A stretch of 64,000 nucleotides of DNA, taken from contig JAOVFP010000007.1 in assembly GCA_025738555.1 (NCBI GenBank), forward strand, positions 4,774,001 through 4,838,000, written 5' to 3'. The position numbers and the translations under genes were made by a program. Shown here piece by piece: positions 47,747 through 59,625 of the stretch. Positions within the stretch are counted from its first letter, which is position 1. Each line of letters begins with the position of its first letter. The stretch comes from Cyathus striatus (lineage: Eukaryota; Basidiomycota; Agaricomycetes; Agaricales; Nidulariaceae). The notes beneath the pieces are model-generated. The model saw only the letters and a program-made list of their open reading frames with translations, had not been told where the DNA came from and did not search any database.

Positions 47747-48217
47747 TTAGCATCTTTTTTTTATAGTTCTGTAAGTACTTATGGTGCTGAAAATGAAGCT
47801 TCCTCCATAGACCCATAACATGACTGCTGTTTGCTGCTTTCTGGACACAGCAGGTGCCCAGATATTAACTGACAGGCAGTTTTCCAATTCAGGGACCATG
47901 ATATTGTTTCCTGCCTCAGCCAATTGCAGAAATATAATGGCCAAAGGCAATAGTTCCTGGATGCATGAATCACTGAAATCCATCACCTGGAATGACATGC
48001 TTCTAGCCAGTGGGATTGTCAGAGCTTGCCACCACTGTGCTGTAGCATATGGAACCCCCAGAAATTGACAAACTGTTGGGCTGACTAGAGTCCCAGCTAC
48101 ATCTCCCTGCTGTGTATGGACTGTAATTCCATCAGGACTTGCAGCCAGCATGCATACAAGGAGGCTGTATGACAATATGATGGAGGCAAGGTATTTCAAT
48201 TGGGTCATTTCTTGCAC
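47747..48217 (-). pseudogene. N-terminal fragment of a type-B carboxylesterase/lipase
   Basis: The frame starts with a signal-peptide-like segment (LKYLASIILSYSLLVCMLAA), then VHTQQGDVAGTLVSPTVCQF and LGVPYA, then ENCLSVNIWAP and AVMLWVYGGSF. These match the start of secreted fungal carboxylesterases (about 550 residues), including the stretch just before the oxyanion hole. The frame ends after 156 codons and nothing downstream continues the family; the catalytic Ser, Glu and His regions are absent. It is a truncated relic, possibly carried by a transposon. Confidence 0.75.
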
Positions 48218-48219
48218 TT

Positions 48220-48985
48220 TGTGCTGGCAGATGGGCTCTGAGATCTGAGGCTTGAGCTATTCCTACAGTGGCCAGCCTATTTATATGTTTCTTAACAAGT
48301 ACTTCATTTAATTGTATGTGGGTTCTTCTTCAGCTCATCAGTTAGTGTCTTTTCTGGAAGACATGAATTAGAATGATGATCATTGTGAAGCTCCATTCAT
48401 AGAGCATGTTCTGTGGATGCACTAGTATGCATCATATTGCTGGTCTTATTCTTCCTAGACAAATTAAAAACTAATCATTTTTGTGCAGGAATGATTCATA
48501 ATGTTCCCTGCTGATACCATAAAATCTAGCTGTATTTTCTCAAGTTAAGCTTATGGAGGTGAATTTCTCTGTTCTTGACTGCTGAAAATTCTTAGATTCA
48601 TATCTTGTCATTTACATGACACTGGCATGTCATTCATATGTTAGAATGTGCAGTTGCTGTGAGATACAAATTTCATTTCCAGGTGGTTGTCTGTTGCAAG
48701 TATCCACTGGAGTAGTACAAAGGTGTATTACTTAAATTCTGCAATAAAAATTCTATTGTTTTTCAGTTCATTTGGCTTCTAAACAATTGAAGAATAAATA
48801 AGACAATAAGAGGCTACACCCACCTCAACCCACACTTGCATTTAAAGAGTCTTGTGAATTTTGTAGTGAAGTAAGTTGCAAATTTAGGACAATCGTTCGT
48901 CTCCCCCACTATGACACCATGTGACTTACCAAATATGGAAGGTGTTCATTCACTGATTGGGTTAACTGCATTTTGATCATTATTT
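48220..48985. other. AT-rich DNA without a supported gene
   Basis: No convincing open frame, repeat terminus or RNA gene was seen. CpG is nearly absent. Confidence 0.35.
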
Positions 48986-48990
48986 AATAT

Positions 48991-49072
48991 TGCCATATGG
49001 CATAGTGGTTTGTTGACTCATGATAATGCTTTATTTTTGCATGGAGTGGGGTTCAATTCCTGCTGGTGTCAT
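48991..49072 (+). ncRNA. tRNA-like sequence, decayed
   Basis: TGGCATAGTGGTTTG (A-box-like) is followed after about 45 nt by GGGTTCAATTCCTGC (B-box-like). Acceptor pairing is poor. Probably a SINE head or tRNA relic. Confidence 0.35.
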
Positions 49073-49094
49073 ATACTTTTTTGCTAATTAAATG

Positions 49095-49335
49095 GAGGTT
49101 AGGTCAAGGTTAGGTTGGGGATGGTTAGGCTTGGGGATAGGTTAGAGAGGGCTAGGGATCCCAGATGGTTAGGTTAGGGATAGTTAGGTTAGGGAGGGTA
49201 TAACAGAACTAATAATTAGCAGAAGTTAGGGCTGGGGTAACCCAGCCCTAACTTCATTGTCCTATGAAAGAGACATGTTAGAGGTTAGAGTTAGAGGTTA
49301 GAGTTAGGGTTAGAGTTAGGTGGTTAGGGATATGG
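49095..49335. repeat. Degenerate telomere-like TTAGG/TTAGGG repeats
   Basis: GGTTAGG, GGTTAGGG and GTTAGAG motifs recur more than a dozen times, with an inverted stretch (AACCCAGCCCTAAC) in the middle. This may be an interstitial telomeric tract or a satellite that resembles one. It lies about 1 kb left of the change from CpG-poor to CpG-normal DNA. Confidence 0.55.
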
Positions 49336-49589
49336 TGTATCAATATTTGAAGGAACTCATTGCATTGAGGCAATATTATGTCTTTGTACTTTGTATTTAA
49401 AAGTAGTACATACTATTACAAACACTAGTACAAGTTACAAATTACTAGTACTTACACACGGTTAGCAGCAGCAGCCGGTTGCCAATGGTCATGTGTGGTC
49501 ACATGGGTGTCATAGTGGGGGAGAGTAAGGAGTGTTCAAATTTAGAGCCAATTTCACTACTAGAACATAAGTACCCCTTTTCACTGGGG

Positions 49590-49700
49590 ATGGTTCATTT
49601 TCACAATGAAGGTGCTCCAGTAGAAAGAAATGTTCAGGAGTACAAAAGAGGGGCTTCACTGCTACACTAGGCAGCAGGAGAGAAACCTGAAGGAAAACCC
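49590..49700. mobile_element. Internal fragment of the 44067 LTR family
   Basis: GAAATGTTCAGGAGTACAAA and CTACACTAGGCAGCAGGA align with 44276-44345 of the solo LTR. No ends are preserved. Confidence 0.5.
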
Positions 49701-50660
49701 TTGTAATTTCAATACATTATCTTGTATTACTTTTCCTCTTGTAGTTTACTGTGTCCATACATCATGCCCAAGTTCTAATTACCATACATAATATATTACA
49801 TTTACACCATCAGGTGATGTACTTTTAAGTGATGGTCACATAATGAGTATCAATGCAAAGGTCAGAGCATGTCTTGATGTTCTTGGGACTGTGGTAAAGG
49901 GTACAGAGCAAGGTCTTGTGCTTTAGTCAAGTACTAGATAGTGTTGTAGTTATCTAATACAATGTTCTTAGGCTTATGGAAGCAGCATGATTTAAAGGGT
50001 AAAAAGGATGTATTGCTATCATCTAGAGCTTCTAATTAAATACAAACAGAAGTAATAAGTGCTAGGGTACTCACATAGAATCTATTCTATGCAAGATCAT
50101 TCTATGTGGTTCTACAATGCACAAGTCTCTTCTATGTATGAGAGGATACAATTTACTAGGAAAAAAAGAATAAAGTAGTTGAATACTTTAGAAGAAACTC
50201 AAAGGTACAAGTAGAGGTAGTATCTGCTAGAATATACCCACCTCAGACAAGGGTGGATCGGATCACTGTAAATATGGTACAACCCAATTTACTTAACAAT
50301 TAGAATAGTTATTAAAATATGTTATCTGACCAATGTGTGAGCAAATCTAGAATATGTGCAAGAATAGGAAAACTGACCAATCCATGCAACATATTTACAA
50401 TAAGATCTGTGACCCCATCTGTTCCTAGGCCAATCAGAAAATTTTCGGAGGCTCAGTTCATGTTGCACAGGTAAAATCAGCATGAAACAATTGGAACAAT
50501 AAGCAGATGTATTACCCAATTTAGAATTTTCTAATGCATCTGACACATTACATATTTTATGGCATATTCTAATTGTTACAAAAATTGGAATGTACCATAT
50601 TTACATGAACCCGATTTAGGCCTGTCTGAGGTGACCATAACAGTCAAGCATTAGTACCGG
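49700..50660. other. AT-rich DNA without a supported gene
   Basis: No coherent gene. CpG content rises to normal at about 50640, where the duplicated segment begins. Confidence 0.35.
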
Positions 50661-50667
50661 ACTGCCT

Positions 50668-51715
50668 CTTTGCATACATTACTCACCCGTAATGAATGCA
50701 TGTCGTGTTGCCCAGGTGGTTAGTGGCTACTACGATTCAAGGAGTAGGTGAGCACCAATGAGCAGATTGGGCTCGCGAGATCTGAGGCCAAGAAATTTAG
50801 TCCAAAACTGTAGAGGCGAACTTCACATCGAAAGGGTGGTGGATGTAAGAGCTCTGTTCAGTCTGTGGTAGTAGAGTTTTAGTAGAATGCTTGTGGATAT
50901 GGTCCCCACTTCGAGCTGTCGAACAACGAGGAGTTAGTTGTGGTGTGGATAAGATACTAGCGTATGTACATTACCTGGATCAACTACACATCCCACCGCC
51001 AACCCAGAACTTCTCACAATCACCACGGCGGTCAAGGATGTCCATTCCTCAACTATTTAGACCTTGATATAAGTCTGGTTTCCTTTTTACATCCTAGTCT
51101 TCTTTCAATGCTCCACCGAGCGCTAGACTCAGAACTTGAATGTCCGTCCATTGGAGTCTCCAATCGAAGCTCCCTTCAAGCTCATGATCTTGATAAACAG
51201 TCTAAGCCCTAGATGATACAGTCCCTTGAATATCTTCTCCATTTTCCATGGATGAACGACACCTCCACAAGTGGGCAGCCGACACTGTATCGGACAGATA
51301 TATTGCCACCGTACGCTTTAACCCAAGCTGGAGGAATGAACAAGTCAGCTTATAAGTTCGTTAGGAGTGTTTCTGTACGTAGTATACGTCTATCCCATCG
51401 CCCTTCCTCCTTCAAGCCTTCCCAGTTCTCAACGTCTCAGAAACACAAACACAAACCAAGTCGCAGTCAACAACACTCACCACAATCTGAAAGAGCAGTT
51501 GATTAGCTTTCGGTGCCGGCGCATAAGCTACTGAACGCACTTGAAGTAAGCTTCCGCCAATGGTCATGATCAATCCTAGTGTCTTCAATCAACCCCTTGA
51601 AACTCTTGAACCAGTGTAAGCGCCCTACAAACGCACGAACAAGTCAGCAATCACCCAACAGAAACAGAAATAAAGAACCCAGCGGCCCGCGCACCCTATC
51701 ATGCGCACCAGCAGA
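50668..51715. repeat. Duplicated segment, copy 2
   Basis: Aligns with 26330-27420 in the same orientation (see that entry). It precedes the membrane-protein pseudogene, whereas copy 1 follows the other kinase copy by some 7 kb. No product recognised. Confidence 0.6.
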
Positions 51716-52040
51716 GTCAGATTCATAACACAAAGGCACATACATACCCCGCACAAGCGGCCCTTTCTCCATACTATTCTTACTCCAGATGACATATGAT
51801 ATCAAGTATCACGTCGCAATTGAAACGCTGTAATCCCGCGCGCGTGAGCCTAGAGTATATGTATTGAGAGCCAAATGTTGTATATAGAGCGGGAATAGAC
51901 GATGTAAAGATAAGAATAAGAATTGAAGGGAGAAATCGAGACCGCGTAGTTGACCGTAGTGGGTATCACGAGCAAATACGCCCCATCACCGCACCCACCG
52001 CGCTTAGCACCCTTCCTTCCAACCACCAGCACCACCCACC

Positions 52041-53080
52041 ATGTCCTCTCACACCCCACCCTCGACTCCCCCGCGCACCACAATGTCAACAGCCAGCACC
52101 CCAGCGCACGAACAAGAACGGTTCTTCACACCCACAAGTGCAGGTCAAACACCCTCCCTCGAGCTCGATTCACCCACCATCGAGTCCCCAACACCAACAG
52201 CAGACACACCCACACCCACACAAACTACACGTCCAACACCCTCCAGCCTCATCATCCCCTCCTCTTCTTCAGAAGACCCAAGAGAAGGAGAAGGAGAAGC
52301 AGATACGCAGCTATACGACCCACCACCACCCTATCCCTCCCGCGAACGCCGCAGGCGCAGGCTAGCAGTATCACGCACAGAAGCGTCCGCATCTGAAGAT
52401 GCCCCTCCCTCCGCCGCAGCCCCACAGCCCTGAGCAACATACGAAGACGAAGAAGCAACCGAAACCACACCTTTCCTCTCCCCCGGCTCAAGCCGCCGAA
52501 CACAAACACGAACAGAAAGACCCAGATCATACTCGCACACGAGCACGCTCAGCGCTGCCCCCTCTCTCGCTCGAATCGTTCTTTCCCTATTCGATACGGC
52601 CGCCGATGTGGGAGATACCAGCTCATCAGAGCAAATCGGTGCCGACCACGACCACGAAGACGAAGATGGGGACGGGTGTCCACCATCTCACGATGGACAA
52701 GCACCCATGTCCCCTCTTCACCTACGAAACGCCGAGGAAGACGATTTATCAGAGTACGATTCTCCCTCCACCTTCTCCTTCTCCTCTTCGAGGAGGAAAG
52801 GCATACTATCACTCCTCATGGAGGAGGTACTTCCGCCCGCTCGTCAGAATGCCTTATTATCGTGCATTGTTCCATTTGCTGGCGTTGGATTTCCCTTTTG
52901 CGCTGGTTGCGTGGGTGTACCTTTTCGTGTTTACTGTGGTATGTTCTTTCTTTTGATTTTGGTGGTATGAGGGAAGCTGATGAGGGTGTAAACGGGAACA
53001 ACGTTACTGGCTGCGCCTCCGCTTGGTGCGCTGCTTTGCTTTTTTAATCTGTTGGGCGCGAGAGCGTTCGCTCAAGGAGA
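52041..53080 (+). pseudogene. Membrane-protein gene copy with Pro/Ser-rich N-terminus, broken
   Basis: The frame from 52041 begins MSSHTPPSTPPRTTMSTAST, is Pro/Thr/Ser-rich, meets one TGA at 52431, then continues in the same frame with acidic and Ser-rich residues (EEATETTPFLSPGSS). Near 52800 the coding frame shifts to SSWRRYFRPLVRMPYYRALF and FPFALVAWVYLFVFTV, a membrane segment. After an intron (donor GTATGT near 52938) exon 2 gives GTTLLAAPPLGALLCFFNLL, a second membrane segment, up to the donor at 53080. The acceptor is AA here but AG in the copy at 2586, so splicing is lost. I recognise the membrane region as a recurring family in Agaricomycetes but cannot name it. Three lesions make it a pseudogene. 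Confidence 0.6.
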
Positions 53081-53930
53081 GGTGCGTTTTTTTCTACATT
53101 TTCACCTTCATCCTCCTCTTTTCCTCCCCTCTTTTCTTCTCCCTTCCTATGTTGGAGCTTGTGAACGTTCTTTGCTGTGGTCTACAAAGCGGAACAGCCA
53201 GGCGATGGTGTCGACATGGGGTGCTGGGAAACAGGCGTACATGGTACATACGTCTCTTATCGAGCGCACTGGTTTCCGTGATCATGTTCGAAGCAGTCTC
53301 TGCCATTGTTAGATTTCCATCTGCCAGCGGCGTTTACGGATATATTCGCTGAACTTGAAAGCTCTGTTGCTTAGTGGGAGCGCGGGCTCTGCGCGAAGTC
53401 TGAACACGATGGTGTTGTTGGTCAATACAAGGTACTAAGTAGTAAGTAGATACAATAGCATGCATGTATTATCAACTGTATTCGTCATAATAATATAAAA
53501 CTTTTGTTCTTTCAAACATATGCTGAAATGTAAATAATAAAATGAAACAGGAGACATAACACCAATATAAAAATACAAAATAAGGTATATTTGAGTAAGA
53601 TAGTCCAAGCTATGTTAGTTCAAGGAATATTCATAGTATAAACAATGTTCGTAGTAGGCAAGGTTCGTAGTCTAGATAGTATTCGAAGTCTAAGCAATGT
53701 TTTGAGTCCGAGTAGTGAGAATATTCAATGAAGCAGTAATACTGCGTAGATGGCCCATGTCGTCGAGTACTGGGAGTGCCGAAGAGAATCAGGAAGCAAT
53801 CCAGAGGGGGCGATACAAGGACCAGCGTGGTTTAAAGCACTGTAACTGGCGGCGTTTGAAGTGAGAGCAAGATCTAGCACGAGGAGATACGAGAACCATA
53901 GGGTAGAAATCGAAGGGATGAGAAGTCGAT
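53081..53930. repeat. 3' flank of the kinase gene, duplicated
   Basis: Aligns with 15921-16800 nearly end to end, with scattered substitutions and small gaps. Together with the flanking gene copies this shows that the membrane-protein and kinase genes were duplicated as one block. Confidence 0.65.
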
Positions 53931-54153
53931 ACTTAGAATACAGACGAAGACGATGATTAGATTCCAGGTCCTAAAGAAGGCGGTGGAAGGACCAGAGTCG
54001 GTGCAATTGCTTGAGCACGCTTTGCACGTTCATCATCGAGAATCTTGTAGTATTCCTCCAGGGGTGGACCAACTGTCTGTTGCTCAACGGCATCCCAATC
54101 GCTGCATGAATAAACCAAATTAGCACAAGTAAGAATACAGAATGAGAACCGTA

Positions 54154-55388
54154 CTGAGTCACACCGGTCCTTTGTACAGTACTAGTCCCTTGTACACTGC
54201 CCATTTTCTCGAGACAGATTGCTTCCACATTAATTTTCGCATCATTTATAATAAGAAAAATATGTGTACTTTTTTTTTTTTTTTTTTTTTTTTAAAGTCT
54301 TGTTTATTGTCCCCAGGGTAAACCCTATGTAGACCTTACATTTATTTGTATATAGCTGTTTATGTGCCCCCTCCCCGGTATCTGATGTGTGACTGTTGCT
54401 TGAGAAGTTGAGAATTAATCATACATCAATACCTGTCAACATCAAGTTTCGAATTCCCGGCTCCAGTGAACATCCTAATTCCCACGCGGCAAGCCGGCAC
54501 CCAACAATCCCACTCAGACTCATACTGGCACAATTCCCAGGCCACAGTGGCCATCTGACGTAATCGTCGGTTCCTTGTGCTACATCTGAAACGGTTTCTT
54601 GAACAGGGTTTTTTGGGTACCCTGACGGAATAGTTCAAATTTAGATGAAGTAATATTGGACCCCCAGATCCGGCCGCAGTCTGGCTTTGGTATGGAGCTG
54701 CAGGAGGTGATGGCCTGGACCTTCGGCACTTCCAGATGCTGTCGTTGGTTTGATTGGGTAATAGGGTCTCGTGATGGTAGTGGTGCTAGGTAACACATGA
54801 CACTGAAAAGTAGGTGGGGATGACATAATCGGCATGGTAGAAGTGAATTTGTAGGGTAAGTAAAGTAATTGCGCCGGGCGTGAATTGAACCAAGGAGCTC
54901 GTGCTCGAGCAGGGTACCCACTACCCTTGCCTGCCAGGGTGCAAATGGCAGGCATGCACGATGGAACCACTACACCATCGCACCCCACATATGTGTACTC
55001 TTAGTTTACCTACTTTGTTAAAGAGTTGTAGGTGTGGATGTTCTGATATGTTAAATTTACTGTCTTTTCTGAAATTTCATGAGATCTGTGACATGGAAGG
55101 GCCCTGTCACAGACCCTGATCAGGGATGTTAGCCGATGTCAGTCACAAATCGCTAGTACATGTCACATAATGTGACACTGTACAAAGGAGTGGTGTTGAG
55201 CCAAAATGTCCAAAACAAGTATAAAACATATAGCAGCTTCATTTCTTACTTTTATATCCTTAAACTTTGCACACAAGTGCTAATACGTGTTACAAATACT
55301 TCTGTGTTGTTAAATTCAATTTTAATGGTATAAATGAAAAACAAATGTAAAATTAAAATTGGGTGTACAAAGGACCGGTTGATCTCAG
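54154..55388. mobile_element. TA-flanked mariner-like element, non-autonomous
   Basis: The ends CTGAGTCACACCGGTCC and (inverted) CTGAGATCAACCGGTCC, both followed by TTTGTACA, are flanked by TA at 54152 and 55389. Copy A has an uninterrupted sequence here. More than half of the element is a SINE that inserted later. No transposase is encoded. Confidence 0.8.
54270..54988 (-). mobile_element. tRNA-derived SINE with 24-nt A tail and target duplication
   Basis: On the minus strand the element begins with a tRNA-like head (54982-54870: A-box-like TGGTGTAGTGG and B-box-like GGTTCAATTC, with outer bases TGCG and CGCA that pair). It continues about 600 bp and ends in a run of 24 A. The 10-bp sequence ATATGTGTAC (54260-54269 and 54989-54998) flanks it, the mark of LINE-driven insertion. 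The length (719 bp) is large for a SINE. It sits inside the mariner-like element, so it is younger. Confidence 0.8.
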
Positions 55389-55662
55389 TACATCGTTTCG
55401 AACATCCAATGCTCATGGATCTGCTCATAGCTGAGACGGTTCTCTATGCTCGAGTCCATCATCTATGAGATAAAGAGCACTTAAGAGTAAGTATAGAACA
55501 TAATGTTGAAGAAAAACTTACCCTTGTGATGAAGTCCTTTTCGGCACTAGTTAAAGACTCATCTAACCTCAAGACTCTGGACTCAGCATCTTCGGGATGT
55601 GCCTCGACATTTGCTAAGTCTGCATAGGGGAATTTGCCACACAGTAGTAGGTGTGTAATAAC

Positions 55663-56492
55663 CGGTCTTGTGTATCTTGGTATATCTAGATTGCGTCACA
55701 TGACATCCCGACATGTCAGTTCGCCAAAACTCGCAAACCTCAATGCGCATCTATAAGCGCCAAATTGCAAGCATGCAAACTCAAGCAAACCACTGGCGCC
55801 CTTCCGCTATTTATTAAGCTTGTACATATTAAATTAAAATATTAATGATTATGTATTAGTTTAATAATTGCACAATAACATATAAAATTTGAGACCAAGC
55901 CGCCAAAGAGTAAGTAGAAAATATGTTTGGTGTTCTGTATCTTGTTATATCTAAATTTTAGATTGACTGTGTTGCTGTAAGTTGCTGTCTGCCCAAAAAA
56001 TTTACTTCGTGGTTTTTACGGAGATTATTAACACATACATCACACTGCAAGCAATATACGTGACTATTGAATTTGGACACTGTTGTTCTGTTAACGAGAT
56101 GCATAATATGATATTTATGTTTTACACCTCATTGACGAGCTTATGTTGAATTTAAATGTGTATCCTGCAGATGAATTACTTATAAGCATCATGGTTTAAA
56201 TGTTTACAGTACAATACATAGCACATTGGTTGATTATTACTTTAAGTCTTTTCCTAATTGCTTCACTTCTCGTTAAAAATACTTATTATCCAGATGTAAT
56301 TTTCGCATTTTTAATCAACAACATCAATTTTGTAGACTAATATGCCTACTGCGTACTCAACAAGCAATTTATTATGTAAAGAATGGTTGAGCTGGTTGTG
56401 AGCTGGTGTGGTCGTAACCCTTGCGTAACCCTGTGTGGCCAGTGGCGTTACTGCATTTGGCAAATCTAGATATACCAACATACTACGGACTC
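55663..56492. mobile_element. 830-bp element with 8-9-bp duplication TGTAATAAC
   Basis: TGTAATAAC flanks both sides (55654-55662 and 56493-56501). The ends are imperfect inverted repeats sharing TTGGTATATCTAGATT. Copy A lacks it. The duplication length suits hAT or Mutator-like elements. No coding sequence recognised. Confidence 0.75.
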
Positions 56493-56733
56493 TGTAATAA
56501 CACCCACACTGTAAAGATCTGCCCCGAAACTATGATACTCACTCCTCATGACTTCAGGAGCCACATAGACATGTACAGACGTTCCGCATGGAATATTGAC
56601 GGTCCACAGGTTGTCCTCGGCCCACAGAAACGGGAACGTGAACATATCCGGCTTAGCTTCCCGAACACGAGCCTGATTCTCGAGATAGGCGGTGGTCCAA
56701 GCCGAGAATTCGGGAGAGGACACGAGGTGTTGC

Positions 56734-59440
56734 AGGACCCCTGAAAACTCCCATAGAGGTTGAAGGACGGACTCAAAAATCGATACGTGGGCAGATTTTG
56801 GTGGCATAAGGGCCTCCATACGCGGATTGTGGATGATACCTCCAAAATTGGATAGCTTTCCACAGGGTTTAGAAACGCAGATTAAATATCTAAACGTCTT
56901 AAGCGAGATAAGCCGAAATGCCGTTTTCCAAATCAGTACACGTTGACAGCTGATCTTGAAACCACCCCCATCCTAGGTGGCGCATCTGGAAGAGGCCTCC
57001 CCCCCCCTCTTCTAGTTCTAAACACCGTCTCTAAACATTTTTTCGAGATCCAACGTCAACCGATTCAGTGCATGCTCGTTATCATGTCCCCTTCAACTTA
57101 CATATCATATCATTCTTCAATGACGATTGCTCTTGAACTGCTCCTCATTATGTGTAAACACCACCTAAGATTGTGTCTCAAGTCTACAGCACCTTACTCT
57201 GAATGTAAGCTAAATCGTCAGCTTTAAACATCAAGCATCAAATGTCTGCCATACCTAAGACATTTACATTGGGACATATAGATACTCACTGAGACATATA
57301 AAATCATTGCTCACAAGTACTGTACGGTATTGGCACTTATGCAATAACAGACTATTAAAACCTTTGGGAACATCCACAGGTTGAACGGAGCCGTGTCTTC
57401 ATACATGGCGCGATAAGATCAAGTTCTCAGGAACATGACTCAGGGTATTCGTTATAGTTTCTATTGCTGTCTCGCGTTACGGTTTAGAAATAAATTCTAC
57501 TTTCTCCCAAATAACGCCCGCTTAAGATTTGAAAAATAATCTAGAATTCTAAACGCTGTGGAAAGCTATCCATTGGTGAGTTATACGTGGATTTTGTCCT
57601 CCGACCTTGTTGAGCGCTTTATAAGCGCCAAAATCTGCCGCAGGCGCTTAATTTAAAGATCCCATATAAAGTGATGTATGAACTAAAAAAGAATCAATAC
57701 TTGTCTGTCTATAAAGTAGTCGGAAGTTCCTTTATTCTGTTACAAAAAACTTCTGCATTTGGTCAATACATTACCTATAACATCCATCGTCCGGTCGTCG
57801 TTCTTGCTCCCTCAGTTTTCGACTTATAGCCGATGAAAACACAAATCCAACACAAATCTTCGTCCCCTCCCGTCTCTTTCATCTTTAAACTTTTACATTA
57901 TTTGGTACTTTCTGTAGATTTCTTGTTTGAGCGGTGTCACAGTTCTCATTCTAGTCGTGAGTGTCTTCCCACTACTGCTCCTGCTTATTCTTGTGATGCT
58001 AGCTCGAGTGATTGGAATTTTGACATGCAACGGTTGGATAAAAATGCTACCCTGAACTTATTTGCGCAGAACTTTGCTGACTCTGTACCATTTCGGACAA
58101 AAACAGGGTTGTTGTACTCAAATTTGGTGATAACTACTTATGGGAGCTCGTGTACATGATGCGCTCTTTTGACAATGAACAGGGTCATCTTGCAGTTTCT
58201 AAGCAACAAAGGGGTGCTCTGCGCAGCGGCGCCTCCCCCCAACCTTCGGCACCGGACTACTCAACTGTACGCGGACAGCGAATGGTACCTCCTTCTGCAC
58301 GCCATTCCATACGCGGATTTTCCACCCTACCTATTCACCGAAAATCGATCAAATATACGCAGACTGTCCTCCGACATAGGTCCAAAAGTCCCAAAATATA
58401 TGCGGACTCGTATCATACCTCTATGGGCGCTTTCGGTGTGGCCGAAATTCTCGACGTACTCACGAATATTGGCCGTAGCTGGATCCGATGAGAGAAGCCT
58501 TCTCCGAGCCCACCAAATTTGAGACGGAGAAGGATAGCTGGAGAGCACTTACTAATTATTTTTCTTGCTAGAACTTGCCAAACGCCCAGATTGGGGTTGC
58601 TTGAGGGAAGAAGCATGTTGGCGCAAGTTTCAAGGGAGCTGTCCGGCTCCTGTCAATGGCTTTTGATCGAGAAGGATACCGGTACGGAGTTAGAAGTAGC
58701 CAGCCAATAGTGGCTTTGTTTTTCTTTTTTTTCTCCGCTTTTATTTGATTTTACTTACTTTTTTTCGTTACTTAATTAAGGGTGTTAGGATTTGCTGGAG
58801 TAGGAAAGTTGGGCTAGGTGCTTTTTGAAGCTGCGACGGAGGCGCTAGGGGACCGCTCTGTGCAGGGGGAGCAGATGCGAATTGCAAATAGTCCTTAAGC
58901 CCTTGGGACTGCGCCCGAAATCACCAAGTCCAGCTTTCCTGTTTTGGTAAATTTTCGACATCTCTCTTTCTTATTGCTTGACAAGGACTCTTAGACACGA
59001 CGTAGAGTAGTGTAGCTAGAGAATTGGGGTCTGTGATGCAAGAGAACACGTTGCACAGACCATTACTCGTTTGTACTTAAACCCTCTCCCCACTGAGGGA
59101 GGAATTCATCTTTTGCTCACTCGGTATTGTCTTCGGAACCGTGCTTTGAACTGAGATCAACAGTATCATCTCTTACTCTACTTTTATCGTCTCGTTTATC
59201 TTACTAGCTAAGTACTTTTCTCGCATTCTTCCTCTACATTCCCCCACATTTTGCTCCCGCGACGTTTAAACGCGTCGCATTTGTCTCCGCGCGTGGATTA
59301 CATAATCCGCCAAACGCGTCTCTCACGTGGTCTAACGGACTGCATTTCGCTTGCCAGAGCTTCGTTTACTCATACTCTAACGCACAGGCTCCCGCCAACG
59401 GACTCCGGTGTCTCCTCCCCTCTTCCACATCGGGGGTCCT
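56734..59440. mobile_element. 2.7-kb element with 8-bp duplication GGTGTTGC
   Basis: GGTGTTGC flanks both sides (56726-56733 and 59441-59448) and the ends are AGGACCCC and its inverse, which suits the hAT superfamily. The interior has degenerate TACGCGGAT motifs (56818, 58268, 58311, 58355, 58399) and a nested MITE (56850-57571). No transposase was recognised, so it is probably non-autonomous. Confidence 0.7.
56850..57571. mobile_element. 722-bp MITE with ATT duplication, Harbinger-like
   Basis: The ends GGATAGCTTTCCACAG and its inverse are flanked by ATT. It lies inside the 56734-59440 element. The 3-bp duplication and the CTTTCCA terminus resemble the element at 59626-60892. Confidence 0.65.
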
Positions 59441-59625
59441 GGTGTTGCGAGGGAATGGCAAATTGGTGAGCCATTCCGAAGTCACCAATTGCGAGATGAT
59501 TTGAGGGGGTTATAAAAATGTTCTCAGGCTTTACGCCCAGTGAGAAGTCTATCTAGGGACATCGCATCTGGTCTAGTGTGATCAAGGGTTTAGATGTCGC
59601 TAGATAGGCATAGAAAAATGAGAAT

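Noticed and set aside
52399..52956. Independent 185-residue protein gene
   Set aside because: Only its C-terminal third (from about 52800) looks coding. The first part is an off-frame translation of the Pro/Ser-rich exon of the same pseudogene.
54870..54982. Functional tRNA gene with intron
   Set aside because: The T-arm does not pair and the sequence is the head of an element with an A tail and target duplication, so a SINE explains it better.
56734..59440. Two unrelated kinase fragments at 56.7 and 59.4 kb
   Set aside because: The flanking GGTGTTGC duplication and the continuity with copy A show that it is one sequence split by an element.
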